64,000 bases of DNA from Anisus vortex (GCA_949126835.1 OX421506.1:17552447-17616446); one strand, 5' to 3'; numbered from the stretch's first letter, positions 33,033-45,548 are shown. The notes: generated by a model from the sequence alone, not told the origin. Numbers and translations: made by a program.

Positions 33033-36000
33033 CTAAATAAACAATACAATGTATATTAAATAACGTCAATAATATGAATATTAGATTTGTCTATTTTTGT
33101 ATCTACTGTCTAAATGATAATTCCCTAAATTTAAGAAGATAAAACTAGTTCTTTCGACATTGTTTTTAATACAATCATTGTGTAAAGTGTATCAAACATA
33201 TTTTTATAAGCAGAAGTTTCTAATATGTTACACTTTGTATTTAGGGGTGCTATAGTCAATAATCCTCATAGACCACTATACACAATATACACGTTTCTGA
33301 GTCACAAACAAGAATGATAACTATAAAACATAATATATATTTTAATGTAGGCCCCTATTGACATTATTGTTTGTACTCTTTTTTTAAGTTTAGAAATATA
33401 GTATTAAAATGATATTTGTATGATATTAGGTTCTATAAAAAAATAACAATTAATGTGAAGACTTAGAAATATTTAAACTATTTGAACACAATAGATATTT
33501 TTAATAAGTAAAAAGAAGTATTTTTACCTCCTTTGGTTAGGCCTATTTCTATTTCCTCAAAATATATCTTGATTTCTTTTCGCAAGTCTAAAAAAGTAGA
33601 CAAAAATTTTATTTATACAAATAATATATACACTATAACAACCTAATAATGTAATAACATATTTTCATCCAATCACCTTTCTTAAGAAAAATATTTTTTT
33701 TTGTTGAAAAATTACATAAGGGAATAAAATGATATGGTTAAGGAAATATTACATTTTATCAATTATCGAAATGGTAGGCTAGACAGCTGATAAGATTAAA
33801 CTGTTGTTTTGCTGTGTCATATTATTAACAGCATAAACGTTTTTATATAAAAAAAATAATTTTCCTAATAAAAATCCTTAGCAGTTTGTAAGCAAATACA
33901 ATTTTTTTTGAAATTAAATATAAATTATATAAAATTCTATAAAGTATTTTATGTATATACCTCGAAACTAAGTTTTATCTGTTATAGTTAATAATTTACC
34001 TAAATTTCAATATTAGCTATATGTTTGTAACGTAAGATTAATTAAGTAAATTCATGCTTAAACGTAATGTAATAAAATTACATCATGCAAAAGATGTATC
34101 ATTTTTAAACTATGCTTTCAACTTAATTAATATGAAAAGTAAAAAAAAAATAACGATTTAATTAATTTCTTTCAGCAAATGTATTTTACCTATTTCAGGA
34201 CTAATCTTCCATGCTTCATATTTGGAATTTAACAAAGCTAAAAAAAAAAGAAAACAAATGTATTTTACTTATTTATGTGTGTATCTGAGGTTTGTAAAGC
34301 AGTTTACAGAATTTCCAATACCCGATGTATATACTACAATAATATCATTACGTATTAGTATTAATACTGCTAAGACACCATTCAATAGTACACTTTTTAA
34401 ATCTTACAGTTTGCAAGTACTGACATGCCTACATTTAGTATAGAAAGTGGATCAGTGATCTATAAAAATAATGGATTAGGATCGGGAACAATAGTTTTGA
34501 TGTTTAAAACAATATAAATGAGCTTACACTCATCTAAAAAAAATGTTTACCTAAACATTCTCCTGTAAATATATTTCAAGTTGCTTAGACTTTCTTTTCG
34601 TATAAATGTTACCAAATTATAAGGAATTTATTTTGTAAAGATTTAAGAATTGTATGGCACACAGGGTACACAATTTTTTTTTAATTTGAGAAAAACGAAT
34701 TTGATAATATTTTAAAATGAAGTTGCATAATTAAATATACATCCCATAAATGCAACAAAAGTGTTATAAACATGAGTTTAAAGCCGTACATATGTGAAAT
34801 TATATACGTAATATATTTACAAACCTAAATATTTTATAAACAACAAGAAATAGTTTGCCTTGCATCATGCAGCTAAAGGTGTATGCAATACATTCTTATT
34901 CAACGCCACTGTTAAATCAGTAAAGCTATATATTTTACCTATTCTATTGGTCCAAGTCATGCTGTACTGACTTTTGCTTTTTGACGTACCTGCAATACCT
35001 AAACAATTATAAAGGGTAATGAAGATCAGAATATTATCACGATTTTATTAGGAAATTTAAAACTGTACGCCTTAAATTTAAATTAAACAATGAAAAAAAT
35101 ATAAATTAAAATGTTACAAAAATAATGGACATTGTCTACACTTTTTTTATGATCTACAATTTCAAAAAACAACGCTGTATTGATTTGTATCCTTTTCAAT
35201 TTGATGTTTATAAACAAAAGTACAATATACAACTTTGACATTTGAAATACGGTGAAGCACTTTGGAAAATCTTACTTCAAAACGTTATGTCAAGTAGAAA
35301 CATGTATATATCAGTTAATACGAAAAAAAAATCTGAAAAGCCTTTAAAAAACAATGTCCTTAATATGTATTTATTTAATTCTTTAAATGTATAGGGCAAC
35401 AATCTAGAAACGAATGTTTGTTATGATTTATTTAGGCATGCAATAAGCTATATCGGTTGCACAATAAAATGCTTTTTTTTAATAGTTTTAACAGAAAAAA
35501 TATGTAAGAAATGGTTATTTATTAAACTAAACAACTAAACACATCGGTTGTGCTAAGGCTTGCATTTGTTCATACAGACATATTAAAAAAATGATAAAGT
35601 AAAAAGTGCATTAACTAAGAATAAATAAATATAAAGGACATTTTACCACATTATTTAGACACAGTGTAAAACATTATACAATACCAGGTTGGTTTATTGC
35701 ACTTTTCACTAGCCATTTATCCATCCAAAATTTCGTGATATCTATAAAGAATAAAAATAAAGCGCTCTTGTGAAACAGTAATAAAAATATATTTTTTATT
35801 GATAAAAGGTAAAAAAAAGTTAGCTTCTGTTTAGGAGTTGTTTTTTTTAGATTGTTTTCACGATCTGATATTTAAATTGATTATAAAACGGAATGTTCTT
35901 GAAAGATACAAGAGCGGCCATGAGCAAGAAATTTGAATTTACAAGTATAAATGCATGATTATTAGTATTTTCACCACTTTTTTATTGAAAGCTGTTATAA

Positions 36001-39000
36001 AATGTGTTTGTGTACTATAGAACCAATAGTTGAGAGAAAAGACTGGATTGTAATGCCCTGGGATACAGTTGTATCACGGCACGGGGAGCTAGTCAGGAAA
36101 AAAAACCACACATGACTTTTTCTGTGTTTCGTATTTAGAATGAGTACACTTTAAACCTTTTCAAACTGCTGGCAATTCGGAGTCTATGTAAGTTAAGAAG
36201 TTGTAATAAATAGCGTTGCAGTTACGGTAGGTCTTGGCCCACGGCAAGAAATTTGGTAGTGACACTATAAGAGACCTTATCAAACGGAAGGAACCGGGCA
36301 TAATTAAAAGTGTATTTTGCAAAGTTTTCTTGCTAATGGTTAATAGGCCACTGTAATTATAGTATAAACATTTTATTTAAGTTCGGGGATAGCATAATTT
36401 ATCAAATTAGATTATTTTGCATGAAATTTTGGATAAGTAGGGGAGAAACGATGTTAAACCGGAAAATTGTACACAATAGCCATCTTCAGAAGACTGAAGC
36501 TCTTATTATTTTTCATGTATATATTTTCGTCGTTTATTCGTTGTCTGTACTGTCTGCGACTTTTGACAGCGCATAGAACTGTTCCCAGCGGGCTATGCGC
36601 TAAAAAATATTATTATTATTATTATCATCTTAAAATTTAAAAATAAAACAATCATCAACAAACACGTATTAGTGAAGAAAATGGCTGACAAACATTGTTT
36701 TTTAAAATGTACGTAATATTCAAGTTACAAGTTTAGTTTACCTGTTTCATCTTTTCCTCGCGTTTTTTTTAGCACATTTTGGACACATTCTCGGAAATCT
36801 AAAATAAATTTAAATACAAATACACTGTTATCTCAACAATAATTCAATACAATTAAATAAATTAAGTTATGGTGTTTATGCAGGTATATATAGGCATAAA
36901 GAACAATTTTCTTTTAATTGAAAGAGTCCTAGCATTACAGATGTATTGGGCATAAGAAAAATATAATATTTCATCATACAACAATGACACAATTGTGTTC
37001 AAGAAAAGTACATTTTAAAAACTTTGATTTCAAATTACTTCTAGATTATCTACAGGCTGTAAAAGAGGTAATGTCAATTATTTGAGAATGCCCGTAAATT
37101 CAGATTAATTCTTTAATATTTATTATAACTTCTTTAAGTGTTAAAATTTCAATTATCTATGAGACACCCTATCCGTAGACGAAAGCAGTGAGGCAGAAAT
37201 TCGAGCTAGGAATGAGTGCTGCATTAGCGGTAATGGCAAGGCTAAACAGAATCTGGTCCAGCCAAAAGCATTAGTCTCCCAACAAAGCCCAGGCTCTTCA
37301 ACGCCCTTTCTGTAAACCATTATGATTGTTTTGTACCGATGTAAAAGCGGGACACTGCTAGCAGCCACTAACTAAAAACAAGCTGCAGGCATTTAAAAAT
37401 AATTGCATGAGAAAAATCCTTCGAATCCTTTACGTAGAACACACGACTATTGAGTATGCCTGGGACAGAATATCTTTAATTGCGGGCCTTCGAGAAAAAA
37501 AATAAGGCAACAATCAAGCGGTGCAAGCTGACATGGTTCAGTCATGTATTGGAGCGTAATAATCTGCCAAAACCACCCTCCAAGGCTGTATAAGGAGGAC
37601 ATCGGAGAGGTCGTCAGCGGTAATGCAGGTTCGACATTATAAAAGATTGGACAAAGCATCGAATGACGGAACTATTGACAGCCGCTCAAGATAGGCAAAA
37701 ATGAAGAAATAAGACTGCAGATGTGTCCATTCGCTCCCCCATACGAACATAAAGGTCAAGGGTTTGATGATGATAAAGTGTTAAAGAATTATAATTGGGA
37801 AATATCTGCTTCATTTTCTCACTTACTCACAATTGCTTTCAAGTCTAACTGATGACTAATAAATAATATTTCGCAATTTACTCTATCCAGTATGCATCAA
37901 ATATGTCATTCTGAATGAAAAATGGGTTTGTGTAGGCTTCTAGTAAAACAAAAGATGTAAAAAAAATCAGGCGCAAAGCTAGTAGAATGCAGCTTATTTC
38001 GCTATTCAAATTGTATACCATTTATAAATATGTTTTTTTATAAAGCTAAGTAACAAAAATATATTAATCTTTATTTTTACCAAATGATTCTTAGAAGTGC
38101 ACACGGTAAATGGCAGATATTCTATCAGAGGCGTAGCCTTATATCTTTAGGAGCCACTTACTCCAAGTAGGCCACCGCCTTAAGTGTATGTATATGTAAA
38201 ACTACACGATTCTAAAGCTAACTGTTGTGATTTGTGTTTATAATGTTATAGTTTTGTATGTCTTATTTAATCTGATGCTTCATTATAATTAACATAGACA
38301 ACATAAAATAACATACTGACCTTCTCGTGAAATAAGTTTAAGATTTTTTTTCTCTTTCTTTTCTCCTGCTTCATTTAGATTAAATGTAGAATTTTATATT
38401 ATATTGTTACAAAAAAGGAACAAACAAATATATCACTAATATTTGTCTATAAAAATCATATTTTTACAATTATTTTCTACTCACTAAGTAGTTTTTGTTT
38501 TCTTTAATTTAAACACTGTAAACGCTATTGTTGTTTTTTAGTAATTGAGTGAACAAAATTTTAATGTATAAAAAACAAACTAACCTATTTCTTTTTTTTT
38601 GTCTGCACATCCTGCTTTTTTAGTTTCCATATCTTTAATGGATTGAAAAGTGCATTGCAATAAATATAAGAATATAATATACTATACATTTGCTGGTAAA
38701 ACTAAAACGGGGACTCCACAATAATATGAAAAAGAAGACATGTTCAACATTTGAAATGTATGTACACAAAATAATAATTAAAAGTTAATAACAAGGTTGA
38801 CTCCATTTGCGCCTGCCTTCAATCTACAGAAAACAGTGAAACACATTTTAGGTGCTCTTTTCTTATAACCCACATAGAAGCACAGATTTCGTAGATTAAT
38901 GCTTGTATATTGTTTGTATACTGTATAACACTTTTAAACTACTACATCAATTCCTGTGTACAATTGTATTTGTTTGAACAAGTAACGTTTGTAATACGAG

Positions 39001-42000
39001 TAATATCGTAAAACGTACTATAATTGAAGCTGTTTACATAGTGAAAGGCAAATGAAACGAGGAACCACGGATGAGCGTAGGACGCAATAATCTTCTTTAT
39101 AGAAGCAGCGTCTGTAATATATAAGATAAAATATTACAATCTTGATAAAGACCTAACCCAAATTCAAAATGCTAAGTACAAGAGATATGACTTTTGCATT
39201 TCCATTGAGAATTTAAATGTTATGCTAATGCTAAACTTACTTGCTAATTTAGCGCGTGGAGGATTTGTTGGTTCTGCACCAACAACTACATCAGTGACCT
39301 TCTTATTTAGGCTTTTCTTGACGGGTGAAGTTTTTACTGTTCAATATTTGAAAAAAAACACAGACCTTATAAATTTTTAAACAATGAACTATATTTTAAA
39401 ACACAGTACGCCCTATTTCATATATAAAAGATATTCGAATAAGATACAGAAAACTTGTGTGTGTAAATATGTAACACCCTTCCTATGCGTAAAGGTGCTA
39501 TGATATAATTGTTTTATTCGCAAAATGTGTATATAAATAAACTAACAAATACAACACGTATACCCCTAAACTCTCCACTCTAAAGGGTAGTTCTGGTCGT
39601 CACTCTTTAATTTTCCTATTTGGTGCCTTATTCATGAATCACCACCCCACCCCCTATCCCCAGTGACAAAAGTGAGTAAATATATTTGTATTGAAATTCA
39701 TGTAGTAAACAGCTATTGTTCGTTTCTGAAAAATAAATGTAAATTACTGATATATTTTCTATTTCTGACCTTGTTCTTCTGGCTTACGGATCTCAGCCTG
39801 TATGACATTCCTTCCTTCACCTACCGTTTCTATATAAAAAATAGTTAAATAAACATATAATAATATATCTCTTACGTATATAAGAATATATCTCTAGCAT
39901 TAAAACCAGACTCGAAATAATAAAAATAATAATAATACATAAATAGAGGGGGGATTTTTTAAGGTTTTCGTTTTCGTTTTTGTTTTCGTGAAGCTAATAT
40001 TACGTAGGTTTTGAAATGCTGACAATGAAGAAGGTGATATGTAACGGTTTCAATTTGGTGTTTAATGAGGGCACATGATGCTGCTCTGTCTGACTTATAG
40101 CAGTTTAGTTTACATGTCCTGTGTGTAGGCAAAAGATGGGAACAAAGCCTAACAATGAACAATTGCGCTGCATTCTTATTTGTTCTAATGATTTGTTGGG
40201 CAAGGTCAAATGGTATGGGCGTGTTTGAGTGTTCCATTGATGTTCTCCCAGCATTGTTATTGTGTCTGTTTTAACGTTTCTATGTATATTGCAATGTCCT
40301 GGTATCTAGTGTAAGCTAAGCCTGACTTTAAAGATATATCTATGTTCAAAAGTTATAGAGATCTAATAGCACCGTTCAGGATTATAACTTGAGGACGACG
40401 ATTAATAATTTAAGTTATAACCATATAAATAACATTTAATGACCTCTATTCAGAGAGACTATGTATAAATTTATAAGCGTATGTACACAAATGTAGCAGT
40501 AAAAGAAAGTCGACTAATCACTACAAATGTATAAAAAGAATTAACATAAACTAAGTCAAAGACACTTGGTCTTATCTAAGCCCCCAAAGATACTATTGGT
40601 CCCATGACATGAGTCTAATATGAAAAGAAAAACAGGACATTCAGGAAACTACATGATAGTCCATACTTTACATTTTGCACTGCACGTACTAAAGATCCAG
40701 AAAAGTGGATCTGTCAGTAGATTTCCCATTAATTTTCTGTTAACCACTGCAAGCTAAAAACATCTGGCTAAGCAAGACAATCTCACTTTACTCAAGAATT
40801 CGACTGATGCGCTCAATGGTGATGGCAGTTTTTATGTACGCCTGTGAAACATGGACACTTACAGCATATCTCCAGAAAAGAAACAGCCCTGGAAATGAGC
40901 TGCCTACGTAAAATTTTAAACATCTCTTACAAAGATCGAGTTACAAATGAGGCTGTCCGAGAGCGAATCACCAACGTCATTGGAGCTCACGAGGATCTAC
41001 TCAGCGCCATTAAATCTAGAAAACTCAGATGGTACGGGCATGTGGCAAAATCCGAAGGTCTGGCGAAAACCATCCTGCAGGGCACAGTGCGGGGTGGAAG
41101 AAAGAAAGGCAGGCAGAAGAGACGATGGGATGACGATATCGAGGAGTGGATCGGCTTGTCTCTTACAGACTCCCAGAGGGCGGCGAGGAACCGAGACCAA
41201 TGGCGAAAATCATCCAACTGTCATAAAATGGTGCCCCAACGACACTCACTTGGGTTATGGGATAGAAGAAGAATGGAAATCAAAGACGTTCTGTCAAAAC
41301 TTACTTGCTTTTTTAGGGCGTGGAGGTTTTGTTTGTTGTTCGTTTTTGTCCGCACTTGTGGTCTTTTGGTTCTGGCGTTTCTTGACAGGCTTTTTAACTG
41401 TTAAGTAATTCAAACAAAACTAAAATAATTACGCCATAAAGGTTATAACAATTTGACTTATAGGTAATAGTTTTTTTTTTATATGTAAGATGTTGAAGTT
41501 GCCAATTAGAGTTACAAAGGTTACTAAAATATAAATAGCATGACATGATTTGCATGATAATATTATCATGTAAGTTTTAATTTTTACTGATATTTTTTGT
41601 TAAAAAAAAAATATAAAGCATTAGTTTAATAAACTGTATAGAAAATTCTAAAATCGATGTTGATTGCTTATATATTATTTATATACTAGAAATTATTCCC
41701 GTCAAAATGACGGACTTATGAATGACTACAAAACACGTTTCGTTAAGACAATAAAGGCCATCCAAAAGAGGGGAAAAAAAGAAACAATTAGAAATAAAAT
41801 AAAATAGAAGCGTTCGCGGGTAGGAAAACCCGGAAAATATTGTGAAAATATTTTATAGGGACATCAGCCTGAATGAATATATATATTTTTTTTTTAAATG
41901 ACGATCCATTTATAAACTTTGACATAATTAGTAATTTTTTTTTTATCAACAAATCAAGCTATATTATCGTTGATATAAAAAAAACATTTCTTCTTGGGGA

Positions 42001-42433
42001 AGTGTTCAATTTGTGTAGGTAACGTAAAAAAAAATATTATTATAGGTGTTTTTTTCCATCCAGTTCATGATAAAAAAAACAACTGTTATTCAATATTAAA
42101 ACCTATTCAAAATTAAAAATTCATTGAGAAGACGTATTATTGTTGTGTTGTTTATAATAGAAAAAAAATATAGCAAATCAAAGTTATAATTTACTATAGA
42201 ACGAAAACAAAGTAAATTTTGATTGATTTGTTGATATAAAAAAATGTATGATTAATATTTTAAGCCTCTCTAGTCATTATATTACGATTAAAATTTTAAG
42301 ATCACTCTGTAACATCCATAATGTTTTGTATAATATATTACTTCTTTCTGTGAAAGATGGCCAATACAACAGACACAGAACGTACTTAAATGCCTTACTT
42401 CACACATATTGAATAACTCCAGTTTGTAGAGAC

Positions 42434-42465
<32 letters not shown>

Positions 42466-44143
42466 TTTATTTACTACACACAGCAATAGTTATTAAGATA
42501 TCCAATAGTTCGAAATATCACTGATATAAAATATCTTTATAACTTTATACCAAAATACAGTCCAACGAACATCAGAAAATATCTGTCGACTCACTTGTAC
42601 TCTGGATATCACACCACCCTTATTCTTTGACTCAAAACACACTCTCTTTTAGATCTCTTACCCACTCCCCCCTTCACATGACCCGTGCCCTAACAAAACA
42701 GTTAACATAATCCACAAACCGGTGACCCCACTGTCAACAACACCCACACAATAACCGTCACGTCTGCTTCCCTATTTTTTATTCCGCTGTTGCACGCTCT
42801 ATTTAAATTTATCAGTTGTGGTATTAAGGGAAGGGTGACATTGAGAGAAAATAAGACATTCTTTGAACATTATTATATTGATATATTGAAAAACTCGTAA
42901 AACATTACAATTTATTATTCTTTCAGACATCATCAATGATAGGATAAGATTATCGAGACAAATTGTCCAAAATTTTAAGTATAGCTGTACGCAAATTACT
43001 GTTCAATGGTTTTAATTTAAGGAAACCAAGTGAGCTATTCGGGCACCGTGGTGTGCGGGGGGGGGGGTGCGATTCCATTGGTCGTTTGTATTCTGTGTAA
43101 TCTTCAAAGCTGGTTACGATGCGGAACCCATACAGTTTTTTTTCTTTTTTTCATAATGTTGTGCCATTATTGGATCCGACACGCTACAAAGTTAATGGAA
43201 TTTCTCTTGTAAAACGAATGACAGAAACGGTAGAAATAAGAAACCATTCCTAACTACATATCTGTAGTTAGATCCTGTGTCTTAGAATGCTTATAATATG
43301 CATTTACATATGATGTTTATACTGCAGAGCACAAACATAATTGTGTCTGAGATTAAAATTAGCGAAGTTCCTTATTCCTATATTTCCTATTACACCCTTT
43401 ACATAATACCTACTTAATCAGTCACTTATAAACTTCTTTGATCCTGAAAAAATGTTTACCGACTGCACAAAGACCTACCCTTTATCGTCTAGTAACTTAC
43501 CAACCGTAACTTTCTAAAATGTGCTTTAAGTAATAAAAAAAAAATTGTATACTAATTTATTATGACCATGTACAGATGATGTATTAGAAGTATTTTTTAA
43601 TTTAAAATAGAAAAAAAAAAGATTACAAAAATATAATTTATTACATATTACCACATTTTATATAAATTTATACACAAAAATAGATCATGACTTACTTCCA
43701 TTTAATCTACAACATATTACATTGGCTTTTAAAGTTGTTGTTTTTTTATTATTTTTTTTTATATCATTAACATTAAGTAATGCATTTCATACATTTCATA
43801 CATTTTGATTAAGTGCAACGTTCATTTAAAACAAAAAGTACTTACTAGGGTGTCCTAATATTTCAAGAATATATTGGTACTTTTCTTCTAAAGATTTAAG
43901 AAAATGCTCAAACGATTTTCCAGGGCCAGCATGCAGCAAGGCCGTTAGCAAAATATCATTCCTTTCTAGTTTAGTTTTTTTACTACCAATTTTTAGTTTG
44001 TCATCTAAAGAAATGACACGACATTGAAACAAATAATCAACGATATCTCTAGCCTCAAGGTTGTCCTTCAAATAAACATAGTTGTCCTGAATACAATCAA
44101 AATCTTTTTGTGCCAATTTTCCTCTAGTACTTTCATAAGCCAT
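32983..44143 (-). CDS. CARD plus coiled-coil mini-exon gene, minus-strand paralog
   Basis: Nine exons on the minus strand: 44143-43846, 41397-41305, 39336-39241, 38632-38585, 38368-38321, 36798-36742, 35741-35685, 33587-33528 and 33032-32983 (stop TAG). The sum is 807 bases, or 268 residues, in one frame. All internal exons are phase 1-1. Residues 1-99 form a death-fold CARD. Then come two basic linkers, lysine-rich short segments, a WMDKWLV segment, a YFEEIE segment and a short FWK-containing C-terminus. By analogy with known CARD proteins it would act in homotypic signalling (cell death or innate immunity). The repeated mini-exons probably make an oligomerising or spacer rod; that is inference. 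Additional microexons (37848-37831 and smaller) are possible. I do not recognise a named family. Confidence 0.65.
33033..33527. other. Intron of the CARD gene, no other feature
   Basis: AT-rich. It includes TAGACCACTATACACAATATAC at about 33271, which matches in reverse the TATATTGTCTATATTGGTCTATGAGG of the plus-strand gene's intron at 21160. Intron sequence therefore also survives from the duplication. Confidence 0.45.
33528..33587 (-). CDS. Conserved 'YFEEIE' exon of the CARD gene
   Basis: Acceptor CTTTTTTAG, donor GAGGTAAAA, 60 bases, phase 1-1. Homolog of 20865-20924. Confidence 0.7.
33588..35684. other. Introns of the CARD gene
   Basis: AT-rich. Two tiny in-frame candidates are noted: 34551-34562 (TTTACAG | 12 bases | GTAAAC) and 34990-34998 (GTTTAG | 9 bases | GTACGT). 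Both are phase 1-1 but too short to support. Confidence 0.35.
35685..35741 (-). CDS. W-rich exon (WMDKWLV) of the CARD gene
   Basis: Acceptor TTCTTTATAG, donor CTGGTATTG, 57 bases, phase 1-1. Homolog of 14332-14400. Confidence 0.65.
36490..36625 (-). repeat. (ATT)n-linked short element
   Basis: Reverse copy of the family at 28825: GCGCATAGCCCGCTGGGAAC and GTTCTATGCGCTGTCAAAAG, next to (ATT)n. Confidence 0.6.
36742..36798 (-). CDS. 57-base exon of the CARD gene
   Basis: Acceptor TTATTTTAG, donor CAGGTAAAC, phase 1-1. Encodes FRECVQNVLKKTRGKDET. Confidence 0.55.
37160..37790 (+). mobile_element. Decayed RTE-type non-LTR fragment in a CARD-gene intron
   Basis: Broken frames read SSEAEIRARNECC, then FETKCLRKI-like and TILQG-poor remnants, ending GAACTATTGACAGCCGCTCAAG as at 29727. 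Multiple stops and frameshifts. Confidence 0.55.
37831..37848 (-). CDS. Possible 18-base microexon
   Basis: CATCAG | TTAGACTTGAAAGCAATT | GTGAGTAAG. Phase 1-1, so inclusion adds six residues (VRLESN) without a frameshift. The strong donor is the main support. Confidence 0.3.
38321..38368 (-). CDS. 48-base lysine-rich exon with NAGNAG-type acceptor
   Basis: Acceptor AATGAAG followed by CAG, so 38368 or 38365 may be used; both keep the frame. Donor GGTCAGT, phase 1-1. Encodes GEKKEKKNLKLISRE. Confidence 0.5.
38585..38632 (-). CDS. 48-base lysine-rich exon
   Basis: Acceptor CATTAAAG, donor GGTTAGT, phase 1-1. Encodes METKKAGCADKKKEI. Confidence 0.5.
   Translation of the reverse strand: MWKLKKQDVQTKKKK
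39058..39132 (+). mobile_element. CR1/Jockey-like 3' end fragment
   Basis: GGAACCACGGATGAGCGTAGGACGCAATAATCTTC to TATAAGATAAAA only: a 75-base, strongly 5'-truncated insertion near basic exon 3. Confidence 0.65.
39241..39336 (-). CDS. Basic linker exon 3 of the CARD gene
   Basis: Acceptor TTGAACAG, donor GCAAGTAAGT, 96 bases, phase 1-1. Encodes TSPVKKSLNKKVTDVVVG and a PPRAKLA end. The same size and frame as 16585-16680 on the other strand. Confidence 0.7.
40745..41270 (+). mobile_element. RTE-type non-LTR C-terminal fragment
   Basis: Reads RLMRSMVMAVFMYACETWTL, then (after a one-base shift) ISYKDRVTNEAVRERI, RKLRWYGHV, AKTILQGTVRGGRKKGRQK and a VPQR end. Same family as the fragment at 31561-32130. 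It ends about 35 bases from the donor of the basic exon 41305-41397, on the opposite strand. Confidence 0.75.
41305..41397 (-). CDS. Basic linker exon 2 of the CARD gene
   Basis: Acceptor TTAACAG, donor GCAAGTAAGT, 93 bases, phase 1-1. Encodes KKPVKKRQNQKTTSADKNE and a KPPRPKKA end. Strongly basic and probably disordered. An RTE-type retrotransposon fragment ends within about 40 bases of its donor. Confidence 0.65.
41398..43845. other. First intron of the CARD gene
   Basis: Contains 41685-41830 (TTATTCCCGTCAAAATGACGG and the ACGTTTCGTTAAGACA region), a repeat shared with 56777-56900. Also a (TA)n tract at 42437-42460 and a G-tract at 43057-43066. No additional exon that keeps phase was recognised. 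Confidence 0.45.
43846..44143 (-). CDS. CARD (caspase recruitment domain) exon
   Basis: ATG at 44143-44141, donor CCTA|GTAAGT, 298 bases, 99 residues, phase 1. The six-helix death-fold pattern is visible: RGKLAQKDFDCIQDN, then LEARDIVDYLFQCRVISLDD (helices 2-3), KTKLERNDILLTALLHAG (helix 4), and PGKSFEHFLKSLEEKYQYIL (helices 5-6). The I-DYL-x4-V-I and G-P-G-K-S-F-x2-FL positions are hallmarks of CARDs. The whole domain lies in one exon, as is common for death-fold domains. It cannot be entirely distinguished from other death-fold members without a profile search. Confidence 0.8.
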
Positions 44144-44589
44144 AGTTGTATTTGATAATTAAAATAGTTGAGTGTGACAAAAATGTTTGACAGTATTCTT
44201 TATAAAAAAAAAATATATACGTTTTTTCGCCGAACAAGTTTCGGGAAAATCCATTTCTTCTTTTGTTTTCAGTTCACCGAGGACTTTATTTATAATTATT
44301 TGATTAACTTGATTAGGAGTCTAAATTTGAAGAAAGTATTTGTAACTTTAGTTTTTTTTCTATTGTTTTAAGAGTTCAGATCATTTAAATAATCAATAGT
44401 AATTAGGTTTTATTTTTAAAAGTATATTGTGTATTTAAAATTGAATTTTTGCGCAAAAGAAAATGGTGAAAATCCGAAATTACTTGTTACAACACTGTCT
44501 AACTTTTAATAAGGATTGAATTTAGTATTTTAAAAAGTAAATTGTTGTATTAAAAAAAATAACACAATCTAAAAAATTACATTTCATAT

Positions 44590-44900
44590 GTTGTTGACAT
44601 CAGTGGCGTTACCAGGATTGCATTGTGGAAGGGTTAAAGAAATAATTTGGGGAAAATCTAACGCGGCAGTGCGTTCGACTGGGGTTCCGAAGGTTCTGGA
44701 TTCGAATCCTGGTGAAGGCTATGATTGTTTCCAGGATTGGAGGGTGTCACTGAGTCTACCCAGCTCTGATAAGTACCTGACATTACTTGGGGTAAAGTAA
44801 AGGCGGCGGGGCGTTGTGCTGGCCACACATATTATGCGTGGCCACAGATAATGTTGAACGCTGCTTCACCGGCCCTATGATCAATTTGGTTTGAAGGGTA
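44590..44900 (+). repeat. tRNA-derived SINE
   Basis: CAGTGGCGTTACCAGG precedes a pol III-like head (ACGCGGCAGTGCGTTCGACTGG and B box GGATTCGAATCCTGGTG). A conserved body follows: CCTGACATTACTTGGGGTAAAG, GTTGTGCTGGCCACAC and TTCACCGGCCCTATGAT. It lies about 450 bases upstream of the CARD start. Confidence 0.7.
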
Positions 44901-45548
44901 CATTACCTACTAATAGTGCAAACAGGTCGAATCCGTATTTTAGTGCACTCATCCCCTTCACAAAAAACGGGGAACTATTTGTTGTGAAATATTTGCCTCT
45001 CCCACACTCTAAACTGCTGCCACATTTTACATCCTGCTCCCGTTATCTCTACTAGCATTTCACCCCCTCCCATTCACATTATAATCTTGGCTACGACTAT
45101 GTATTGTAAATGAACTTCTACGAAGACGCTATTTGTTATTTTAAATTTTAAAGTAACCGACCAATCGTACTTCAACTTGCGAGAATAGATATTGACATAA
45201 CAAACAAGTATGTTTTCTGTGAAATTTTGTCTCCTTTAATATCATCGTGCAAAATGTGTGTAAATTTAACGACTTTATTTTTCAAAACATCTCGTAAGTA
45301 ATGTTTTTAAAAAAATTCATTTTTGTCTTCATAAACGCTCTTGTATAGAATAAGCTTATATAGAATTTTATTAAATTTTTTATCAATAGCTCCGACAGAA
45401 AAAGAAAAAGAAAAAAAAAAAAAAAAAAAAAAAAAAAGACGACATTGACAGATTAATCTATAGTTTTTGCGCATACACATGTATGTAAAAGTGTAGATAT
45501 GACGTCATCGTTTTTTTTAAATAAGGATCTACTTACTCACAAAATATA

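Noticed and set aside
40947..41408. 153-codon plus-strand frame beside the 186-codon frame
   Set aside because: A shifted frame of the RTE-type fragment that runs through the antisense of the basic exon.
43489..43515. 13-base exon candidate (TTTTAG ... GTAAGT) in CARD intron 1
   Set aside because: It would break the phase-1 frame.
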